From Kappaphycus alvarezii (Eukaryota > Rhodophyta > Florideophyceae > Gigartinales > Solieriaceae), in contig NADL03000669.1 in assembly GCA_002205965.3 (NCBI GenBank), positions 682,001 through 746,000 on the forward strand: a stretch of 64,000 bases of DNA, given 5' to 3'. The position numbers and the translations under genes were made by a program. The notes below the pieces were generated by a model. The model did no database searches. It was given only the letters and a program-made list of their open reading frames with translations, and had not been told where the DNA came from. Each line of letters begins with the position of its first letter. Within the stretch, counting starts at the first letter, position 1. Shown here piece after piece: positions 22,007 through 33,136 of the stretch.

Positions 22007-22831
22007 ATGCCATTCGATGCGCAATCCAGCAAGACTTTTGATGACGACGTGCAACCACTAGGATGTTGCGTCAACTTCTGGGGCCCATTCCGCCCGCTGT
22101 TCGGCGGTGTCACCATCGCACAAGCCGCCACATCTGTCCTGTTTCCTACCATTTGTGTAGCCATTTGGCGTGCCGTGTTTGCCATCTTCCTAGGTGCCAC
22201 CTTCACGTACGTCATGATTTCGGGCGACGCAAACCTCTTATTCTACAGCTCTTGGTGTCATCTTGGCCTCGCTGTCGCATTCCTTGTCACTAGTATCTTC
22301 TCGTTGGCTTATTCTCGGGCTTCACGTACTAGTTACAATCGTTCGACTTTTCTCGCGTTTGCTGTTGTTGCGTTGTTTCAGATTTTTGCATCGGCTGCCC
22401 TCTTTCTTGACGTTGTGTATTTCGCACTCTTGTATGATACATCGGAGCCTTTGTCGTTTTCGCAGGCGACGCAGCATGTTGTTAATCTGGGGTTGGTGCT
22501 GTTAGACCTTTTCTTGTGTTTACGAATGGATTTTCGACTCCTCAATATCTTGCTTTTTGTCCTGTATACAGCTGTTTACCTCCTGTTTGCATGGGTGCAG
22601 TTTTGGGTCAATGGAATCTTCCCCTACTCGTTTTTGGATCATCGTGAAAAGGGAGCTGGCCTCGTGGTAGGTATTTACATCGGCGTCATTGCGTGGGGTA
22701 TTGCAGCTGCTGTGATAATGGTCGTGGTATCTAGACTGAGCAGGTGTTTTTCGAAGAGCCGTGCTGACAGGGAGGAAGATTTAGGTCATGTAAGTGAGGA
22801 CTCAAAACTAGGAAACCCGATTGAGGTTTGA
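22007..22831 (+). CDS. Six-pass membrane protein, paralogue 2
   Basis: Single exon, 274 residues from the ATG at 22007. The frame extends upstream only to a TTG at 21953; the paralogue comparison supports the ATG. GCCVNFWGPFRPLFGG (19-34) matches paralogue 1, followed by about six hydrophobic segments (near 41-70, 79-102, 114-142, 158-173, 178-204, 216-242). CLRMDFRL (171-178) aligns with the LRM.F+L motif of paralogue 1. The C-terminus is hydrophilic and acidic (247-274), which paralogue 1 lacks. Only short motifs are clearly shared, so the duplication looks old. The pair lies in the same orientation 2.5 kb apart. Confidence 0.82.
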   Translation: MPFDAQSSKTFDDDVQPLGCCVNFWGPFRPLFGGVTIAQAATSVLFPTICVAIWRAVFAIFLGATFTYVMISGDANLLFYSSWCHLGLAVAFLVTSIFSLAYSRASRTSYNRSTFLAFAVVALFQIFASAALFLDVVYFALLYDTSEPLSFSQATQHVVNLGLVLLDLFLCLRMDFRLLNILLFVLYTAVYLLFAWVQFWVNGIFPYSFLDHREKGAGLVVGIYIGVIAWGIAAAVIMVVVSRLSRCFSKSRADREEDLGHVSEDSKLGNPIEV

Positions 22832-23640
22832 ATGTCTGCTTCGGTTTTTGTTCGCATGAATTTCCAGTAACTGCACAATTTTGAATCAAGTCCTAGGGTG
22901 AAAGAAGCGGAATTATTCCACAACATGCATGCATTGATGTCATGTGTTCTGCACACTACAGTACTTCTATGTTCATAAGCAGAAGAACCTCGGCGCTTTT
23001 CCATGGGCAAGGCTGTGCCCGGTCTTCTCTCGGTACGCAAGTGGTTAAATCACCTCTCCCCTCTCTAATTTTCGGAAGGATCAACAATACTTTGAGTACA
23101 ACAGTGCTTCATTACAAGTTTTGTTTGATCTTTATTTTTTACTAAAGGAAATTTTACTCAGTTTTTTCAAGACCTGCCGGCACCGTGCAGTACAACCCTT
23201 TACTGTACAGTACTGAACCCCCAACTCACCTGCAGCATACATAATGTACAGTGCTGTACAGTAGTGAACCAACTGCGGCTTGATACAGTGCCGAGCACAA
23301 TCTGGACCTAGCATCCGGATCTGCTTCTGGGTTTAATATCCGGATCTACTGGGGACAACGGGAACGGACGTTGTGGTGACAATACTGTACGACATTAGAG
23401 GTCTTACGAAAGAAGGTAATTTCGTGAGAAACGCCACAATTTACGACCACGTATGACACGGTGCAGACGTGTTCGTAAATATAAAAGATAGCGCTAGAGT
23501 GGGTGAATGAGGGGTGATTTAATATTTGAAAAATATGGTCGGTTGTGGCCCGGAATATCCTACAGGGTGCCGAGTGATACCTCTAGCGCTAGAGTAATTT
23601 CGTGCACCCGACTGATCTCACGAAACAAAAAACATATATG
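22832..23640. other. Spacer with ACTGT units
   Basis: No gene recognised. ACTGT/ACAGT units occur at 23186-23265. GCTAGAG-containing segments near 23490 and 23585 repeat in opposite orientation. Confidence 0.5.
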
Positions 23641-23940
23641 AAAGCACACCCTCAGAATGCCTCTGAGATGCACTCCGATTTCTGTGTACTGTATGTACAG
23701 TACACCTCGGTTACATCCCCAACGGTTCTTTCCACTACCATCCCACAAGGTATCCCGCGATGACAAAAAAGGGGACAACTCAACGAGCCCCGAAGCACCG
23801 CCGGCAAAACGCCTCTCAAAGCACTGGCATCGCATTTGGAATCGTCTCCCAGCCTGCAACAACGCGCTCCTGTTGTCGCGTTTCCTGTGCTACCGCTCGT
23901 CTGCCAGGCAAAAAGCCAACTTACACTGCCCGCTGGCGAT

Positions 23941-24777
23941 ATGAATGGCAGCAAGAAGAAGCGCATTCGTTTCAACGCCGCGAAGGACTACATGCTCCTT
24001 CTCTTTGTGTGTTCGGAGCGCGCACACATTGCCACGCATGGGTAAACGGGCCATAGGCTCGAGAGGGCGGCCACGACGATAGAGACTACTGGGAGTGCAT
24101 TGGGGCATGTTTCGTCGCCATCAATAATAGCTGTCCGTGACAGGTTTACAACAGTCATTGAGAAACGCAAAGCTGACGTCAAGCAGACAGCTGCAGTGTC
24201 AAGAATTGTGGAGGAAAGGGGGGCCAAAGAGAAGCTTATGGATGACATGATTCTTGAGATGGAGGAGCATCTCGAAAGAAAGCGAGACGAGGATATGGAG
24301 CGAACTGAGAAGGAAAAGCACTTGGTCGAGGCTTGAGAAGATTTTAGGAGGAAAGTGTTGTTTCGTGTGAACGGGCAGGGTGAGGAGAAGCTTGAAACAC
24401 GGACAGAGGAGAGTTTTGTGATCGAGGTTGAAGCGAAACAGGCCGTAGAGAGCTCTTTCGCACGCAAACCACGGGGAAGGCGTCGCGCGATAAGCGTCAA
24501 TTCCGACGACAAGGATTGTGATGCGTTGATTGAGGAAATGGAAAGGCACAAGAAGGCAGATGTAAAACGTATGAAGGTTGAAGAACAGAGGCTCGAACTT
24601 GATAGTATTCGCTGCGAGAGGGAAGGGGCGCGGCAGGAGCGTGTCACTGTAGAGAAAAAACATCTCTAACGTGATGAGCGCAAGTACGAAATGGAAATAC
24701 AAGAGCGCAACGCGGCTGTGGAAGAGCGGAAGAGCATTGTGGACGTCCTATCCCCTCTAGCTAAGAAGCTGCAGTAA
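23941..24777 (+). pseudogene. Harbinger Myb-like protein with in-frame stops
   Basis: Opens at ATG 23941 (MNGSKKKRIRFNAAKDYMLLLFV, a Myb/SANT-like start), passes IIAVRDRFTTVIEKRKADVK, and runs into a long Lys/Glu/Arg-rich coiled-coil tail ending KKLQ at 24777. The single frame is interrupted by only three stops (24043, 24334, 24667) and no frameshift over 279 codons, so decay looks fairly recent. Upstream in-frame codons exist but no better ATG. In active elements this protein partners the transposase. Confidence 0.7.
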
Positions 24778-24879
24778 TAAGTAGATTGCGTGGGTCTCGC
24801 TTCACCGCTCATGATCGAGCAGCGCATGAAAAACGGACTTCTCTCTACCCGCTTCCCTGACCGCTTCTTAGAAGTTTGC

Positions 24880-25869
24880 TGGGCGTTGACATACTCCTGT
24901 AAGGAGGGCGGCTCACACAGAAAGTAAAGGCTGACTTGTCCGGCTGCGTGCAGGCATATATTGAAGTTATTGAGCAAAGCCGCTGTCCTGTACATCAACG
25001 CAATTGATGCACTGCGAATGCGGAGAAATCGCTTACTACCCTGCAATGACCACATATGCTTTAGGTCCTTGTACAACCATTCTACCGCTTCCCGAATCGC
25101 ACTGATTGCGGTATTGAATGCCGCCTGTGCTGCCGTTGCGTTAGCTCTATCGAAGGAGGCTTGCAACAACGGCCGCATTATGTATGCAGCATCGCCATAC
25201 AGGGCGTACTGCTTTCCGTAGATATGTATACTGGCTGATAACACGTTGGGCAGGCCACGTCGATGAAAGAGGGTCATATAATCCCTCCACCCAACCTCAG
25301 GCCCCCACATATGGAATATAAGGCCATATGGGGTGGTCGCTGTTTGATATATTAGGAAGTGAAGCCTCTTGTGGCCCGAGTAGCACCAGCTTTGAAGCGC
25401 GCCATGTCCACCAGGGCGGCTCATCTGCACTTTTGTGCAATCGAAGCCGACGACATAATCCATCGGGGCACCTTTGTCTCGTACCGCGTTAGCGCCATCA
25501 GGTCTGCACGGAATTCCAGTAGATGTCCCATTGAAGACACAAAAAGTTTTGTAGTCTCCCAAAAGTGCACTAGATATTTCTGTTGTGTAGTATACAAAAT
25601 CTACGAGTCTAGAACGTATCAAGTGCTGAACAACATTTTAATGCTGGCATCAAAACTAGTGTTTACCCCAGCAAAATACCCTCACTTCCAAGTCCATTTT
25701 CGTAAGACTGATCTTTGATAGCTCGTAGGTCTAAGTACAACGCACGCGTTTCCATGTCTCGCCGGCTCACAAAATGCTTATCTTCGATAAAGTCGTAATC
25801 ATTGAAAAGCAACTTGAAATAAACGGTAGACTTAATTTCTTCCGATATGCTTCTCCGCATGGACTTCAA
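24880..25869 (-). pseudogene. Harbinger DDE transposase
   Basis: A 318-codon frame (25622 to 24666, opening on a non-ATG codon) contains VVGFDCTKVQMSRPGG, YSGHKRLHFLIYQTATTPYGLI, GPEVGWRDYMTLF, YALYGDAAY and EWLYKDLKHMW: the DDE blocks in order, with candidate acidic residues in GFD, WRD and the EW block. An N-terminal piece lies upstream in another frame (25663-25869: RRSISEEIKSTVYFKLLFNDYDF). The frame shift between them means the gene as it stands cannot make a full protein unless an intron joins them. The tail below about 24780 is antisense to the Myb-like frame and probably not meaningful coding. Confidence 0.75.
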
Positions 25870-25976
25870 AAAAAGTTGAAGCCGATACTCTGAGAGTGCT
25901 TATCATTATTTAAACTAATACAATCTCCATTCTTATATACTCGGTGCAAGACTTATATGCCACTCATCGCCAACGG

Positions 25977-26379
25977 TCATATGCACGCAAAAGCGATATT
26001 ATATCCCCATGAACCTACTCTAAACTGATAGTCGCTAGGTCCAGCCCCACTATGCACTAAAATTGCGATAGATAAACTTTTCATTCCAGTACGCCTCACA
26101 CTCCACACAGAGTACATAGCGGCGTGTCCACTATTTTCTGTCGAATTGATCACATTAAATTCCACAGCGCCGCTTCTAACCCCTTCCACACCCCCTTCTT
26201 CATTATCTTCCGAGTTTTCATCCCCTCCGTGTCCAGTCCCGAGAATTTTCAGCAAATTCCGCCTGACATCAGAATATTCAAAATGCGTTAGTACAGTAAA
26301 ATAGAACCACGAATAAAAAATTTTCTTACCTCCATTGAGTCCCATGTCGTGATTCAACTCCAGAAAGAATCGCCTCCAT
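25977..26379 (-). CDS. Small two-exon gene, unknown family
   Basis: Exon 1 runs 26379-26330 from an ATG (MEAILSGVESRHGTQW), then a 67-nt GT-AG intron (26329-26263) with donor GTAAGA, a textbook TACTAAC branch site and acceptor TCAG, then exon 2 (26262-25977) to a TGA. The junction splits an arginine codon (phase 2) and keeps the frame open, giving 111 residues with an acidic patch (GGDENSEDNEEGG). No domain is recognised. It lies just outside the Harbinger transposase on the same strand, so it may be an extra exon or leader of that element rather than a host gene. Confidence 0.42.
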
Positions 26380-26423
26380 GGTGTCTGTTTGTTCGGGGCA
26401 AAGACGGGGTTTATTTGTTTCAC

Positions 26424-28305
26424 AACACTAGCAGACTAGCAACCGGTAATCTGTCACTGATCGAAAAGTGACTGCAATTTTCTGACTACAGGGGATGATT
26501 TTGCCAGGCAGGGGGACAGGACGGAAAAAAGATTGTGAGAAGTCTACTGGTTTTTTGGAGAGAAGTCTGATAGATGTGAAACTGATAATTATTCAAAAGT
26601 GAGGGATGTATTCGTAGTAATTAACCTATTCGGTATAGTCAGCGCTCCAATTTCGGCAAAGTGTTCTACCGCCTTTTCTAAGGCAATGTTTCGGAGAGAA
26701 CTCATGCAGAACTGCTCTTGCCTTTTTTCAGTGCAATATTTCATCACGCTAAGAGTTCAGTTCAAAAAATCCGCAGAAGTAAAGAAGTCATTGCATCCAT
26801 AGTGGCCAATTATCTTTCCTACTGCTCGCGATTAATTTTATAGTCAGTCACTGGTTGAACACTGTAGTGAAGAATCAAAAACATTCGTATAGTAATTTAT
26901 TTACGAGGTGAAAGAAAATGTAATTTTGAGCAATTTGGCAATTGTTTCAATAAGGACGAACCTCATGTTTTTCTTTAAATTTAATCCTACAAACGGAACG
27001 GATTTGACTGCCGTACCTCTTTTAATAATGCTTTGCCATGGTTTAAACCAAATTCATTGTTGAAAAAGATATTCAGCAATTAGAAGTCACACATAAATCG
27101 AGACCGATTGCTTTAGAAAAGTAGTATCGCTTATATTAAATGTATTCAAGGACACTTGGAGATTATATTTTGATTTGGTTAATTTTTGATTCAGTAAAAC
27201 ACTTTTTATTAGTTTTCTTATCTATGTAACAATTTTTATTGACCTCCGACATAACTATATGTTTAAGGACATATTATACAAATTATTTCCTTAAAAAGCA
27301 ATTGTTGTAATTTAATTAAGGATTTTCTTTTTTTAAAGTGAATCAACAATTTGAAAACTAATTCGGTGAGTAGAGTAGTACACACGGAAAGTTGAGTGGA
27401 AAATTACTTGCAATGTAACGCGCATTTTAACTTCGTGGGAGACGAGTACAGATTTGAAGTAATGTTACACCTAATTCGCAACATTAAATTTTTGTTGCCA
27501 TCTAATTTAAAAATAAAAAAATGGAGAATTAATTTTTGATTAAAGAGTTTGATTTCATATACATGAAATTATGTATATTAATTCATAAATTCCAAAGTAA
27601 AGTTACTGCTGCAGAGGTACAACGAAGCGAAAATCGTAATAATTGGAAAATGACGGAGAGTCACATTATTTAATGACCTGATAACGTTTCAATAGTTCTG
27701 GGGTGGCTGAAGAAAAATACATGATTTTAATCCGCTTTGATACTGCACGACTTCAATTGATAGTAAACAATATAAAAGAATGGGACGCGTCATACCTCTT
27801 AAAGTAAATGAAACTTTACACTGCTGCATTTTTTGTTGATATCAATACGAGTATATTTACGGTAATATTACAGCACTCATTGCGTTCACGTTAGTGTCAC
27901 AGTTGGACAAAAAGATTTTGACTCTCAAACTGATTAAAATCGAAAATTTACTTTAATAACTCTACAGTAACATAAATTCTAGTAAAACACAATCAATAAT
28001 TAAATTAAATGAAGTATTTTCTGATTTCTACATTTGGATTAATGTCAGTTCCAAATAACTAATGTGAAATTTCGAGTTAAGAAACTTACGTACTGTATAG
28101 AAAGTTCTATGTGAAATGCCCAACCATGATATTTCTTTAAAACTTAAAAAGAAAGGGGGTTGTGTTTCTAATTGGAACTAATTAATTTAATGAGAACGAA
28201 AGAGAAAATTATCAAGATTAAAAATTTTTATTACTAAAAAAAAGAAACATTAAACTATTGGAAAATAATTCGACGTACTATACGCAGTCATTACGTCTAT
28301 AAAAG
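26424..28305. other. AT-rich gene-free block
   Basis: Strongly AT-rich. I see no supported coding sequence, only short frames with poly-A and poly-T tracts. It grades into the AT-rich transposase remnant at 28.3 kb. Confidence 0.55.
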
Positions 28306-29116
28306 GTGGTAAATTATCAAGATACCTCTACAAATCTTTTTCGCATGGTGGAAATTTTCTCAAGAATTATCTCTGTCAATCAAGACATATCGCGAGACTC
28401 ACTAAATTTTAATACTAGTGCAGCTAAATTTTCTTCCTTAGCCCGTGAGCTACAAATTATATCAATTTCTAGCAGTACTAATGTATTTGGACACCGATGT
28501 CGTGAAAACTTCGGGGCCACACCTCTAGTTTTTCATATAGAATAGATTATGATATGAGACAAGCTTCCCAGCGGGGCAATACCTGTGCAAAATTTGTGGT
28601 CCTTTACTTTTTTAAAACATACCAAAGGCGCTGTTTTTTAATACAGATGAGCAAATTAAGAAAATAGACCTGGATCTTCGTCATTCTATTAGCTAGTCTG
28701 CCTATCGTAAGTTAGAAGTTATCTACCGTTTCTTATCTGTTAGTGACGTACTGCTAATCTTTTTGGATAGATTTAATTTGAGTAAAAGTCTCCCTAAACC
28801 AGGAATACAGTACTGTTACATATCAAATGATGGGACCGATTTACCAATCAACTAGGCAGTGCCATTTGATCCTTCCTACTACTCCCATAAAGTTGGACAT
28901 GGTGGGCTCAGATATGAGATTGGTCTCTTAGTATCAAGTGGGCATATCGTTTTGGTTAATGGCCCGTTTCCATGTGGAGCTTTTGCAAGCGTTATAATTT
29001 TTAGGCAAGGTCTCAAGGGAAAACTACTCCCTGCGGAAAGAGTCATAACTGATAAAGGATATCCTGATAGAAAGTGTTCATCAAAACTACTGGGACTATT
29101 ACATGAAGTGATATAA
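28306..29116 (+). pseudogene. DDE transposase remnant (YSHK family), copy 1
   Basis: An N-terminal segment (28306-28545) ends GHRCRENFGATPLVF. After a gap, 28820-29116 reads DGTDLPIN, then PFDPSYYSHKVGHGGLRYEIGL, HIVLVNGPFPCGAF and LPAERVITDKGYPD. The DGTD...SHK..G.GLRYEIG..G.IV..NGP.PCG pattern is that of a eukaryotic DDE transposase family seen in algae and protists; D in DGTD and D in TDKGY are likely catalytic. A stop sits within the DGTD-PFD stretch and the middle is frame-broken. It is related to copy 2 at 31.7 kb. Confidence 0.6.
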
Positions 29117-29449
29117 TTGGAAGGCACGAGAGTGTCAACTCAAGAATCAACCAGTTTGCATCGCCCCATGATTTTTAGGCTGTTAGAAATCTAACCCAGC
29201 TGCTTATAGAGAGTGGCTAGCCTTTATTTCAACACCAATAAATTTAATAGAAGGATGGTCTTCTGTCTGGTCGAACGAAAGGAGTTCTTAATTAAAAAAT
29301 GCTGTAGACTTCGGTTTTGGAACTATAATTTCGTGGTAGAGCAATCGAAGAGATGTGTGGAACGGAGATATCGTTTATTTATTTTATTCTCAGGCCCTGC
29401 AGTATTCTTGTACTAAGCACAAGACAGTATTTTACTATACGCTAGAACT

Positions 29450-29570
29450 GAAAGCAGCTTGAACTGTCTTTGTGTAGCTCTAACTGTCCCCAAATTGACC
29501 GGTTCGCAGTTTCAACTAAACGCTGCTTCACCTGTGTGAAGCTTGAACTGTGCGCAGCTTGAACTGTACG
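29450..29570. repeat. Degenerate GCAGCTTGAACTGT minisatellite
   Basis: Four to five imperfect copies of a unit near GCAGCTTGAACTGT, spaced about 20-30 bases, with one GTGTGAAGC inversion in the middle. Confidence 0.55.
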
Positions 29571-29855
29571 CATACTTTACAGAGTTCACTTTAAAAGTTT
29601 TCTGAAAGGGGGTGACAGTTTTACTGTCTCATCTTTGGGTAGTTGTCTACTCGCTGGCAGTGAATGAGTGCACTAGTCAAAGTTTGTCTACGTACAACAA
29701 AGTGTACAATACTACATGTATGCTGTACGGCATTTGCTGAAGAGTGAAATTTGAGCAATTCCCGCTGCCCCCTTTATTTTGCTGCCGACGTCACAAGCGC
29801 TACTGTACTGTACTTAACCTTGCCGATAACACAGACTCTGGATAGGCCACCCATT

Positions 29856-29910
29856 TCAAGCTTTTGCTATAAATTTCCTTGAGTAAAGGAAATTGATAGC
29901 AAAAGCTTGA
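29856..29910. repeat. Long near-perfect hairpin
   Basis: Arms 29856-29880 and 29886-29910 are complementary over 25 bases with a single mismatch; the loop is GAGTA. Each arm contains CAAGCTTTTGC or its complement. The stem length and tight loop would fold stably as RNA or as a cruciform. Confidence 0.85.
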
Positions 29911-30799
29911 ACGCCATAGCCTTTTCTCTCTATCCTTTCGTGATCCTCGTGCGCAACTTCCTTCGCAGGGATTTGACTCCCTTCGACGCCCGCGAGAGCC
30001 TTCTCGAGAGGCTTTGACCACACAAATCTTACTACTGTTGGGAGTATTTTCTGGGAGATGAATTTTATTGGGGTTTAGTACAATCTATGAAAATTTTTAG
30101 GTTAGTCCACTGTACTCGAATCTTGTTACTTGCTAGGTTTTAATGATAATATGGCACAGTACAGTAGTGCACAGTACAGCAGTGTACTGGCTGTTCCTGG
30201 CCACAGACTTCTCGGGCGCCGAGTATATAGCCTGGAACCCGAAGGGCTCTGGCCACAGGAAAGGGTAGCGTTCTCTTTCTTCCCCACCTCTACAAAAAAA
30301 GTCACCTGTTTCCTACTTCAGCCCCCGAGACTCTCTCCTCCAATAGTTAGCCCCCATAAAGTCCCACGTTGGGACACCTTTCCCGATGGAATGCCTCGCT
30401 GTATGCAACTCCCTGGCATACAGCTGCGCTTTTTTTTGAACATCGCCCCTTCAGGACACCGTCTTGCGTGCAACCCCTCCAATCTTTGCCTAATCGTCTT
30501 GCCGTCCTGCAAACGATGCCACTTACCGGTCTCGCCGCATAAAAATTTGCTTTGGCCTTGAACCCACGGTAGCGAACACCGGCCTCACTCCATAATCTGT
30601 CGCTTCGGCCTACTCCTTAGTTGCGCCCCTCTCCCAACGTCACCCTCTGGAAAGCAGTACCTCGTGCTCGCACTGCGATCCCTGCGCACTGCGGCCTCCT
30701 ATCTTCGTGTAGTGCAGTGCACGGTGCGCATTTGTTCTCGTTAGGTACCGAATACAGTCAGACAATACGAAAACTAACACAAGCACACGAAGACTCATA

Positions 30800-31420
30800 A
30801 AATGTTCGCTGTACATCTTTCTACTTAAGCACCCTGCGATGGAGTAGCACATTCCGCCGATGGCAAGGAGATTTTATTTGGGGGAGGTTAGAGCGGGGGC
30901 AATTCCTTAGGCGGCTGGACGGTATAATTATTTTCCGGGTTGTAAGACTGGGATCTGTGGAATTCTAGAACCTTGACATGAGTTTATTTAAAAATAAAGA
31001 CCCCAGCGTTGCAAGATTGGACAACAGGAGATATAGTAGTTGGTGAGCAGTGCTAAGTATTTAATTTAGAGATAAGGTTGCTTTCAAAAACGACAACTTT
31101 GAAGTTCGTATTTGTATATAGACGCCGGGGTCTGTGGCGCCAACTGTTAGTAAATATTAAAAACGAACAATGAAAGGAGTACTATAATATGGGATTGAGA
31201 GGGGAAATAGAAGTGGAGCCACGGCGGATAAACGCGGATATAGCCAAAGTTGCCGTTGGAAAGGGTGCTTTAAGGGCGGAAGTTAGGAGTCAAGTTAAGA
31301 GTGGCTCTTTATTATGGGGCCCCGGCGGCTAGTTGGTTATAAATACTATTTAGCTAGATTTGAGTTTTCTACCACGGCGGGATAAGACAAGTCAATATCA
31401 GCCAAGTAGTAGAGCAGCTT
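30800..31420 (+). repeat. Dispersed repeat family, copy 2
   Basis: Aligns with 11945-12570 from TTAAGC.CCCTGCGATG through AATTCCTTAGGCGG, TCCGGGTTGTAA, GATTGGACAACA, the ATAGACGCCG block, GATAAACGCGG and TATAAATACTA at about 31338. It is more diverged than copies 1 and 3 and loses similarity after about 31420. Confidence 0.6.
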
Positions 31421-31727
31421 AGATATTATGATAAAAGTAAACAATACATATCGAAATAGCAGAATCCGTTTCATACAAAATAAGCTTAAAATTAAGAGAG
31501 AAAGGATTTTAGTTTAGCGGGATGTACATCTAATAACAATAAACATAGTTATACCATTTTTTGAAAAACTGATATATTTATAAAATCAAGAAATGAAATT
31601 TTGCTTTGTTGACCTTTTCTGTATTTTCAAAGCAAAATAAACGCGAATATAACACGAATAGAAACTAATTTGTCTACTCATATTTTATGTAATCATATAA
31701 GGACATAGTTTTAAAAAAAGGAGAGAC

Positions 31728-32620
31728 ATGAATGTTTTTGCAACCGAATTTGCCGCACCTAGACGTGATATGACACAATTAGCAAGTTCGAGCAGTATTG
31801 ATACATACGGTTGGCGTTTTAGTAGTAACTTCGGTGTGAACCCTTTTTGCTTTCAAGTGGCGCGGAATTTGATAATTAAAAGATTTTCTATTGGAGCGAT
31901 TTCCAAGGATTTTCTGTATTCACTGCATTCTTTTAAACGTGTCAAAATGAGTACCAAAGGCCGAAAATTTGCAATACAGATGAAAAAGGTAGATTTAAAT
32001 GTACTTTGTGTTTCAACAAATTCACTGTCTACCATACAATTGTTAGGTAAAATATTTTTCCATTTAATTTCTCAGATTTATCGAGACTAATCTCATTTAT
32101 TTGTTTTAAGAATTTATTTAGGTAACTGCTAAAATAAACTGATATTGAACATTTTACATATCTATCCACAGCACTGACTTGCCGGTTGAAGAGCCAATAC
32201 TATTTGACCTATCATTTTACTCCCACAAACTCGTACACGTGGGGCTAAGGTATGAAATTGGGTTAAGGATATCAATCTACCATATAGTATGGGTAAATGA
32301 GCCCTATATGTGGGGTTCACACACGGATGATATTATATTTAAAGATAGACAGAAAGTAAAATTGTTACCCAGGTACAGGGTATTTAATAATAGAAGGTAA
32401 GTAGATGCGAAAATTTCATCGGAAACGCAATTACAAAATTTATGTACAGCAGCCTGAGAGCAAGAAAAGAAAGTCTTAGTCACAGAGTCAAGCAATTTGA
32501 TATTTTGAGTACAAGATTCAGACATGATTTTACCTTTCACCAGCGTTGTTCTCCAGTAGTTACAAATTGAGTTCAACTTCCGATTTAAATTTTGCACAAA
32601 GATTTTTAGGTATTTTGAAG
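31728..32620 (+). pseudogene. DDE transposase remnant (YSHK family), copy 2
   Basis: The N-terminal part (31728-32090) contains WRFSSNFGVNPFCF, aligning with GHRCRENFGATPLVF of copy 1. From 32168, STDLPVEEPILFDLSFYSHKLVHVGLRYEIGL, HIVWVNEPYMWGS and KLLPRYRV follow the same order as copy 1. Past 32400 the frame is broken. The first catalytic region has decayed and AT-richness has altered many codons. Two copies 3.4 kb apart on the same strand in AT-rich DNA suggest repeated insertion of one family. Confidence 0.58.
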
Positions 32621-32639
32621 CAAAATGGACCAATGTTAA

Positions 32640-33136
32640 GAAAAATTAGTGAGCTTTTTTTTTTGTTATGTTGCTATAAGATCAAATGATAATGAGATAT
32701 GAATTTACAGGGTTAAGAAAAAATTGAAAATGTTAATATTTGGGAATAATACCGCGCTGTACTGGTATGCAAAGTATTGTATTGTATAGTACTTCTCAGC
32801 AGTATATGGGCTTCTACTGAGCAAGAATTTAAAAAGCAATTTACTTTATGGAACTATATTTATCATACAATCTGCAGTGCGGTGGAGTCCCTGGCTCGCA
32901 CCGTCGTAAATTACTCAAACCTAGACACCCGCGCCACCGTTTTCCAGCTGGTCAGAAGTAGTATTTATCTATTAAGCTGTACATCGTGCTATACTGGTAT
33001 CCCTAGCTACCTTCCTCTTTTCCTTAACCATCGTTTTACTCGCAAATTAGCCATCCACCCCTTTTTTACGATTTACATTCACCCGTAAAGGGCTTAGTCG
33101 GTCTGTGTCCTCGCGAGATACCGCGTTGCAGCGTTA
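32640..33136. other. Spacer
   Basis: Nothing recognisable; AT-rich until about 32.85 kb, then more balanced. Confidence 0.4.

Larger units (their letters stand above)
23941..25869. mobile_element. PIF/Harbinger DNA transposon 2 (decayed)
   Basis: Convergent Myb-like gene (plus, 23941-24777) and DDE transposase (minus, about 24880-25869), the standard Harbinger layout. It is the best preserved of the three by reading frame. Terminal inverted repeats were not found. Confidence 0.75.
29121..30790. other. Spacer with minisatellite and a long hairpin
   Basis: No supported gene. It holds a degenerate GCAGCTTGAACTGT minisatellite (about 29450-29570), a 25-bp-arm hairpin (29856-29910), an ACAGT run (30157-30185) and a C-rich stretch (30180-30650) with frames on both strands but no domain. 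Confidence 0.55.

Noticed and set aside
29450-29570. CRISPR-like repeat array
   Set aside because: Units are short, imperfect and unevenly spaced, with no constant repeat and no cas genes; it is a degenerate minisatellite in a eukaryotic genome.
29917-30020. tRNA-like stem (AGGGA TTTGAC TCCCT) and nearby GAGAGCC/GGCTTT pairing
   Set aside because: The loop is too short for a T-arm and no acceptor or anticodon arms fit around it.
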